DNA from: Oscillospiraceae bacterium
GTDB taxonomy: Bacteria; Bacillota_A; Clostridia; Oscillospirales; CAG-272
Length of the DNA: 9,298 nucleotides
Assembly (NCBI GenBank): GCA_015064425.1
Contig: SVSF01000071.1
Span: 1-9,298 of the forward strand
Direction of reading: 5' to 3'
Made by a program: the position numbers and the translations under genes. Every line of letters starts with the position of its first letter. Position 1 is the first letter of the stretch. The notes under the pieces are model-generated. The model searched no databases. It saw only the letters and a list, made by a program, of their open reading frames with translations, and was not told where the DNA came from. Shown in pieces: positions 4,600-9,298 of the stretch.

Positions 4600-6639
4600 A
4601 TGACTATACAGTTCAGAACCTTTTCATTTGAAGTGGTTGATGAGAAAATAATTATGTCCGACTGCGGCAAATTTAAAAACTGCGGGAAATTCGGATTTGT
4701 CGAAGCGCAGCTTGCAGGCGGCAACAAGATCTCCCATGCAGGAGTAAAAATGATAGGTTCATCAGAGGGCTCTGCTCTGCGTTACGTTTCCCATGAGCTT
4801 GAAGATGACCATCTCTCTATCATTCAGGAGTCTTCGAAGATCCGTGCGAGCACCGTATTCACAGGATACAAAGACACAAATACGGTAAGGGTATATACCG
4901 AGGTCACTAATATATCCGATGAAACAATAACTCTTGAGGAGCTCTCATCTATAGTATTAGGAGGTCTTTCCGTACGCGGATACACCTGTCCTGACGGACT
5001 TTATATAACCAAATTCATACAGAGTCATCATGCCGAATGCCAACCTCGCCGACTCTCTTTTTACGATCTGGGATTCCTAAACGATCCCGCACAGCCTATG
5101 GGACAGAAGCGCATATCCTTTGCCAATGTCGGCTCCTGGTCTACCAAGGAAGAACTGCCTTATGCTATTATCGAGAATACAGAGCTCTCTCAGCATCTTA
5201 TGTTCCAGATAGAAAGCGCATCCTCCTGGTATTATGAAATATCCGGAAGAGAAAAAGATATGTATCTCTATCTCGGAGGAGCAAACAGCACCTTTGGAGG
5301 ATGGAGTAAGGATCTTTTGCCCGGCGAGTCCTATAGAAGCCTTAACGTTGCTATTGCTTTCGGAGAAGATCTTAACGAAGTCGTCGGAGAGATGACAAAG
5401 TACAGAAGACATATCTCAGGACTCTGCGGACCCGACAGCTCACTTCCGACAATATTTAACGAATATATGCATCTTTCATGGAACGATCCTTCCGAAGCCA
5501 CAACGAAAATATACGCCCCCGCAGTTGCTAAAACAGGAGCAAAATACTATGTTATAGACTGCGGATGGCATGACGAGGTACCGGGAGACATAGTTTTTAA
5601 CTACGTAGGTAAATGGGAGGAAAGCAAATGCAGATTCCCAAGCGGTGTCAAAGCAACTACCGACTTTATTCGCTCCCTTGGTATGAAAGCGGGTCTCTGG
5701 ATAGAGCCTGAGGTAGTAGGCGTAGAATGTAAGGAAATGATAGAGTTCTACGGAGATGAATGCTTCTACCGACGTCACGGAAAAAAGATACTTATAGACA
5801 ACCGATATTTTCTTGATTACCGCCACCCCAAAGTTATATCACATATGACAGAAGTAATAAGACGAATGGTAGAGGATTACGGCGCTGACTATATAAAGTT
5901 CGACTATAACCAGGATGTTGGTGTAGGTACCGACTACCAATGTACAAGTCCGGGAGAAGGTCTTGAACTTTGTGTAAATGCATTCTTCGATTGGCTTGAA
6001 TCCATCAAAAAAAAGTTCCCGAATGTAATATTCGAAGGATGTGCATCAGGCGGAATGAGAATAGACTACAAGAGCCTTTCAAGCTTTTCTCTTGTATCTA
6101 CCTCCGATCAGACCAACTTTACAAAGTACCCATATATTGCAGGCAATATACTTTCAGCAGTAATTCCTGAGCAGGCGGCAGTATGGTCGTATCCTACGGG
6201 TCACTGCAAAAAGGATGGAGTTAATTCGCCCCAAATAATTATAAATATGGTAAATAGTCTCTTGGGAAGACTTCACCTTGCAAGTCACCTTGAGTGGATG
6301 AACAAGGAACAGCTTGGTTTAGTTGCCGAGGGAATACAGGTATATAACAATATAGCGGAATACAAGCACAAAGCGCTTCCATATTTTCCAAAAGGATTTA
6401 CTGAATTCGGAAAGCCCACCGTTGTCTCGGGCCTGAAACACGAAAAAGAGATATACCTTGCAGTATGGAATCTTCTCGGAGCAGACGAGGAAGTAATAAA
6501 GCTCTGTGACGACATAGAAACAGCCGAAATAGTCTACCCCTTCGTAGCTAACTCCGAACTCAGAACCGATGGCGATACTTTGACTGTAGTCTTCAATGAA
6601 GAAAGATGCGCCTCTTTTATAAAGATCACACTTAAATAA
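4600..6639 (+). CDS. Alpha-galactosidase, glycoside hydrolase family 36
   Basis: A 679-residue cytoplasmic enzyme without signal peptide that should release terminal alpha-1,6-galactose from melibiose, raffinose-type oligosaccharides or galactomannan fragments. The order is an N-terminal beta-sandwich (about 1-275), a TIM barrel (about 285-600) and a C-terminal beta domain. In the barrel are VIDCGWHD (318-325), WIEPEVVG, YIKFDYNQD with the expected nucleophile Asp435, CASGGMRIDY, and STSDQTN with the expected acid/base Asp503. Classical members read DDGW where this one has DCGW, as I recall for a clostridial subgroup, so the preferred substrate may differ. Length is slightly below the approximately 720-730 residues of the large bacterial group. 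GAGGTG lies 5 bases before the ATG. The gene is monocistronic, with its own promoter, possible operator and terminator; no sugar transporter or regulator is next to it here. Confidence 0.92.
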   Translation: MTIQFRTFSFEVVDEKIIMSDCGKFKNCGKFGFVEAQLAGGNKISHAGVKMIGSSEGSALRYVSHELEDDHLSIIQESSKIRASTVFTGYKDTNTVRVYTEVTNISDETITLEELSSIVLGGLSVRGYTCPDGLYITKFIQSHHAECQPRRLSFYDLGFLNDPAQPMGQKRISFANVGSWSTKEELPYAIIENTELSQHLMFQIESASSWYYEISGREKDMYLYLGGANSTFGGWSKDLLPGESYRSLNVAIAFGEDLNEVVGEMTKYRRHISGLCGPDSSLPTIFNEYMHLSWNDPSEATTKIYAPAVAKTGAKYYVIDCGWHDEVPGDIVFNYVGKWEESKCRFPSGVKATTDFIRSLGMKAGLWIEPEVVGVECKEMIEFYGDECFYRRHGKKILIDNRYFLDYRHPKVISHMTEVIRRMVEDYGADYIKFDYNQDVGVGTDYQCTSPGEGLELCVNAFFDWLESIKKKFPNVIFEGCASGGMRIDYKSLSSFSLVSTSDQTNFTKYPYIAGNILSAVIPEQAAVWSYPTGHCKKDGVNSPQIIINMVNSLLGRLHLASHLEWMNKEQLGLVAEGIQVYNNIAEYKHKALPYFPKGFTEFGKPTVVSGLKHEKEIYLAVWNLLGADEEVIKLCDDIETAEIVYPFVANSELRTDGDTLTVVFNEERCASFIKITLK

Positions 6640-6644
6640 CAATT

Positions 6645-6673
6645 GTGCCGTACTAGCAAGTACGGCACTTTTT
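6645..6673 (+). terminator. Intrinsic terminator after the alpha-galactosidase gene
   Basis: GTGCCGTACT and AGTACGGCAC form a perfect 10-base-pair stem with loop AGCA, followed by TTTTT. It begins 5 bases after the stop codon. Confidence 0.9.
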
Positions 6674-6882
6674 ATCCCCAAAAACAATAATTTCAAAAAA
6701 AATATGTCAAAAATGAGACTTTTTTACATTATGTTTTTTTATACATAAAGCAATCTTTTATCAAAATTCACATTTTATGTTAATTTTTTCATCCTTTTTC
6801 ATAAGCATTATAGTTTATTTTATGCATTTTGCATATTTTAATCGTTGCTTTTTTGACATGAATGTAGAAAATTTACGAATAT
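6674..6882. other. Very AT-rich noncoding stretch upstream of hppA
   Basis: About 210 bases with many A and T runs and no reading frame with a credible start site. A TTGACA at 6853-6858 and a TATAAT at 6880-6885 are present but 21 bases apart, too far for one promoter. The stretch may serve as an upstream AT-rich activating region for the hppA promoter; nothing else could be identified. Confidence 0.5.
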
Positions 6883-6901
6883 AATGTTAGTAGCTAACAT
6901 T
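6883..6901. promoter_or_regulatory. Inverted repeat upstream of the hppA promoter, candidate operator
   Basis: AATGTTAG and CTAACATT are perfect 8-base inverted copies around TAG. The site ends 4 bases before the hppA -35 box, so a bound protein would contact or block RNA polymerase there. The TTAG/CTAA half-sites resemble sites of MarR-type regulators, but this is only a resemblance. Confidence 0.45.
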
Positions 6902-6904
6902 TTC

Positions 6905-6933
6905 TTGCCGAAAAGTACTTCATTTGTTATAAT
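6905..6933 (+). promoter_or_regulatory. Promoter of hppA
   Basis: TTGCCG at 6905-6910 (4/6 match), a 17-base spacer, and TATAAT at 6928-6933 preceded by TGT (extended -10). The start codon follows about 33 bases later. The design is the same as the alpha-galactosidase promoter: weak -35, extended consensus -10. Confidence 0.75.
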
Positions 6934-6966
6934 AAATTATCCCAAATAATACAATGGAGGGTCAAT

Positions 6967-9069
6967 ATGACAAATTATTTTGTTTTACTCACCTTCTTGT
7001 GCTCCGCAGCAGCGCTTATCTTCGCTCTTCTTATGGCGAAAAGAGTACTCCGTGAGCCCGAAGGTACTCCGACAATGGTAAAAATTGCAAAATCTATACG
7101 TGTCGGTGCAAGTGCTTATTTAAAACGTCAGTATAGGGTAGTTATCGTTTTCTTCGGATGTATGTTTATTGTATTCGGAGTAATGGCACTCCTTAAACTT
7201 ATAACCCCTTACACGCCTTTCGCGTTCCTTACCGGCGGTATCTTCTCCGCGCTGTCCGGATTCATTGGAATGAAGATCGCTACCAATGCCAATGCACGTT
7301 GTGCAAATGCATGCCAGGGCAGTCTTAACAAGGGTCTCAGAGTTGCTTTCTCCGCAGGTTCAGTTATGGGATTTGTCGTAGTAGGTCTCGGACTTTTTGA
7401 TATTTCTCTTTGGTACACTCTCCTCAGATTTGTATTCAAGTGCACTCTCCCCGAGATTACCACGGCTATGATCACCTTCGGTATGGGGGCTTCCTCTATG
7501 GCTCTTTTTGCAAGAGTAGGCGGAGGTATCTATACAAAGGCTGCAGACGTTGGTGCTGACCTTGTAGGTAAGGTAGAGATAGGTCTTCCAGAAGACGACC
7601 CCAGAAACCCTGCAGTTATTGCCGATAATGTAGGCGACAACGTAGGAGACGTTGCCGGTATGGGTGCGGATCTTTACGAATCCTATGTAGGATCTATTCT
7701 TTCTTCTATGGCACTCGGTGTAGCAGCATTCAACGTAGAAACATCACAGATAAAGGCGCTCGCTCTTCCAGCTATTATTGCAGGTCTCGGAGTTATCTGT
7801 TCTTTGATAGGTTCCTTCTTTGTAAAGACAAAGGAAAATACCTCTCAAAAAGCCCTCCTTGCTTCCCTCAGAAGAGGAACAAACATAGCAGCTATTCTTA
7901 ATGCAATAGCTTGTCTCGTTCTTATTCTTCTCTGGAAGGATACACTTGGATTTAACCTTTACTTCTCTATCCTTTCAGGTCTTGTTGCCGGTGTTCTTAT
8001 CGGTCTCTGTACCGAATATTATACTTCCGATACATACAAACCTACTCAAAAGCTTGCAGGTAAATCGGAAACCGGTTCCGCAACCGTTATAATCGGCGGT
8101 CTCGGACTTGGTATGCTTTCCACTGCTGCTCCCGTTATCATCGTTGCTGTTTGTATTCTTTGTGCATATGGCTTCGCAGGCGGATTCAGCGGCGCTGAAA
8201 ATCAGGTACAGCTCGGTCTTTACGGTGTTGCTATCGCAGCCGTAGGTATGCTTTCAACTCTCGGTATCACTCTTGCAACCGATGCTTACGGTCCTGTTGC
8301 GGATAACGCAGGCGGTATCGCTGAAATGGCAGGACTTGATTCCGAAGTTCGTGAACGTACAGATGCTCTCGACTCTCTCGGAAATACTACTGCCGCTACC
8401 GGTAAGGGCTTTGCCATCGGTTCTGCTGCTCTTACAGCTCTCGCACTTATCGCATCTTACATAGATCAGCTTAAAACCCTCGGCGTTGAGACTATCGATA
8501 TGAGCGTTATGAATCCCACAGTTCTCGTAGGCCTCTTCATAGGTGCTTGTCTGCCATTCATTTTCGCGGCTCTCACTATCGAATCTGTTGGACGTGCGGC
8601 TCAAAGCATCGTTGTTGAAGTAAGACGTCAGTTCAAGGAGATCGTAGGCCTCAGCGAAGGAAAATGCGACCCCGACTACGCAAACTGCATCGGTCTCTGC
8701 ACAAAAGCAAGCCTCAAAGAGATGATAGCACCTACTATCCTCGCTATCGTAGCTCCCGTTGCAACAGGACTCATCCTCGGTTATACAGGCGTTATCGGTA
8801 TGCTTTGCGGTTCTACCATCACGGGCTTCCTCCTTGCAATCTTCATGTCAAACTCCGGCGGAGCTTGGGATAATGCCAAGAAGTACATTGAAAGCGGTGT
8901 ACACGGCGGCAAGGGCTCAGACGCTCACAAAGCGACAGTTGTTGGTGATACCGTGGGCGACCCCTTAAAGGATACTTCCGGTCCTTCTATCAACATACTA
9001 ATCAAGCTTCTTTCTATCGTATCTCTCGTCTTTGCAAATCTTGTTATCAATTATCATCTTTTTGGATAA
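6967..9069 (+). CDS. hppA: Membrane-bound, potassium-dependent pyrophosphate-energized ion pump (V-type H+/Na+-translocating pyrophosphatase)
   Basis: A 700-residue polytopic membrane protein (about 16 helices in the family) that hydrolyses pyrophosphate from biosynthesis and pumps H+ or Na+ out of the cytoplasm. The active-site segments are all present: [11 protein letters not shown] from Asp194, [20 protein letters not shown] with Asp210, Asp211, Asp220, Asp224 and Asp228, and the C-terminal [18 protein letters not shown]. In the [10 protein letters not shown] segment Ala476 and Gly479 occupy the two positions that are Lys and Thr in potassium-independent enzymes, so this is a K+-dependent pump. 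The exported ion cannot be decided by eye; many K+-dependent clostridial forms move Na+. GGAGGG lies 5 bases before the ATG. Codon use is strongly biased (many GGT, GTA, CTC, CTT), consistent with high expression. The gene is monocistronic with its own promoter and terminator. Confidence 0.96.
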   Translation: MTNYFVLLTFLCSAAALIFALLMAKRVLREPEGTPTMVKIAKSIRVGASAYLKRQYRVVIVFFGCMFIVFGVMALLKLITPYTPFAFLTGGIFSALSGFIGMKIATNANARCANACQGSLNKGLRVAFSAGSVMGFVVVGLGLFDISLWYTLLRFVFKCTLPEITTAMITFGMGASSMALFARVGGGIYTKAADVGADLVGKVEIGLPEDDPRNPAVIADNVGDNVGDVAGMGADLYESYVGSILSSMALGVAAFNVETSQIKALALPAIIAGLGVICSLIGSFFVKTKENTSQKALLASLRRGTNIAAILNAIACLVLILLWKDTLGFNLYFSILSGLVAGVLIGLCTEYYTSDTYKPTQKLAGKSETGSATVIIGGLGLGMLSTAAPVIIVAVCILCAYGFAGGFSGAENQVQLGLYGVAIAAVGMLSTLGITLATDAYGPVADNAGGIAEMAGLDSEVRERTDALDSLGNTTAATGKGFAIGSAALTALALIASYIDQLKTLGVETIDMSVMNPTVLVGLFIGACLPFIFAALTIESVGRAAQSIVVEVRRQFKEIVGLSEGKCDPDYANCIGLCTKASLKEMIAPTILAIVAPVATGLILGYTGVIGMLCGSTITGFLLAIFMSNSGGAWDNAKKYIESGVHGGKGSDAHKATVVGDTVGDPLKDTSGPSINILIKLLSIVSLVFANLVINYHLFG

Positions 9070-9083
9070 GACAGATACGTTTT

Positions 9084-9112
9084 AAAAATCGCACCAAACG
9101 GTGCGATTTTTT
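9084..9112 (+). terminator. Intrinsic terminator after hppA
   Basis: AAAAATCGCACC and GGTGCGATTTTT form a perfect 12-base-pair stem with loop AAAC, followed by more T residues (through 9119 apart from one A). It starts 14 bases after the stop codon. The A run on the 5' side allows activity in both directions. Confidence 0.92.
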
Positions 9113-9198
9113 ATTTTTTAGTAACAATAAAAAAATCTCGGTAAGAGACGGTTCAGGTTATCTGAATATACAGAGAGGTAAAATACCCTCATGAAATT

Positions 9199-9275
9199 AT
9201 ATATTTAGTACCAACTGCATCAAAAGTGGAAACTCCAAAGCCAGTTGACACTACTTTCCGCAGTACCAAATATAT
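9199..9275. repeat. Long-range inverted repeat with nested hairpins, function unknown
   Basis: ATATATTTAGTAC (9199-9211) pairs with GTACCAAATATAT (9263-9275) at 12 of 13 positions. Immediately inside, CAACTG (9212-9217) pairs with CAGTTG (9242-9247), and inside that TGGA/TCCA (9227-9230, 9234-9237) closes a 3-base loop. GGAAA at 9228-9232 could alternatively pair with TTTCC at 9255-9259. Two small hairpins precede it (TTCAG/CTGAA near 9152-9166 and a GAGGTA/TACCCTC pair near 9174-9190). This could be a structured RNA, a leader of a gene to the right, or a repeat element. No known riboswitch consensus was matched. Confidence 0.45.
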
Positions 9276-9298
9276 TCTCCAGGATGGGTAGCGGTAGC

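Noticed and set aside
6319..6696. Minus-strand open frames across the end of the alpha-galactosidase gene
   Set aside because: They are antisense to a well-supported gene and cross its terminator; no ribosome binding site.
6853..6885. TTGACA and TATAAT as an additional hppA promoter
   Set aside because: The spacer is 21 bases, too long for a normal sigma-A promoter; the extended -10 promoter at 6905-6933 is better placed.
9158..9215. Resemblance to a SAM-I riboswitch start (TTATC ... AGAGAGG ... ATGAAA)
   Set aside because: The conserved GGCCC and GCAACC parts and the required spacing are missing.
9189..9296. Minus-strand open frame of 35 codons at the right edge in another frame
   Set aside because: No start, no family resemblance, and it overlaps the inverted repeat; no better than chance for this length.
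9210..9298. Resemblance to c-di-GMP or cobalamin riboswitch pieces (CAAAGCC, GGTAGC, CCAGGAT)
   Set aside because: Only short words match; the conserved cores (CACGCACAGGGCAAACC, CCCGC-ACTGT) are absent.
1..9298. CRISPR array, prophage or restriction system
   Set aside because: No regularly spaced repeats and no phage structural, cas or methylase/nuclease genes were seen.

Overview
The window looks like chromosomal DNA of a low-to-mid GC Firmicute, most likely a gut-type Clostridia member. The signs are strong GGAGG/GAGGTG ribosome binding sites, TTGACA/TATAAT promoters with 17-base spacers, short U-tailed terminators, an IS200/IS605-type transposase, a clostridial-style macro-domain protein with an added C-terminal domain, a GH36 alpha-galactosidase of the DCGW/KFDYN type, and a potassium-dependent membrane pyrophosphatase. 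This assignment is inference from gene content; no rRNA or taxonomic marker is present.

Left accessory part (1-1630). The left edge cuts an IS200/IS605 family element: the first 38 codons of a minus-strand tnpA, its ribosome binding site and a leader rich in inverted repeats. Next comes a minus-strand pair: the C-terminal end of an RHS/YD-repeat polymorphic toxin, cut off at its 5' side, and a small membrane protein whose start overlaps the toxin stop (TGATG). The small protein is the natural candidate for the immunity protein. This stretch is visibly more AT-rich than the genes to its right.

Central part (1673-4510). A minus-strand MATE exporter has a good promoter covered by a 9-base inverted repeat. 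Divergent from it is a near-perfect promoter driving a CAT-anticodon tRNA with its own terminator. Twenty bases past that terminator starts a macro-domain protein fused to a C-terminal helix-turn-helix-like domain, leaving almost no room for a promoter of its own.

Right part (4521-9112). Two monocistronic plus-strand metabolic genes follow, each with an extended -10 promoter, a nearby palindrome and a terminator: a cytoplasmic GH36 alpha-galactosidase and hppA, the pyrophosphate-driven ion pump. The two could connect through energy metabolism during sugar fermentation, but nothing in the sequence shows co-regulation. The last 180 bases contain a strong long-range inverted repeat of unknown nature and perhaps the end of a convergent gene.

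The best candidates for something undescribed are the RHS toxin tip with its membrane immunity partner, the macro-HTH fusion transcribed from a tRNA unit, and the structured segment after hppA.
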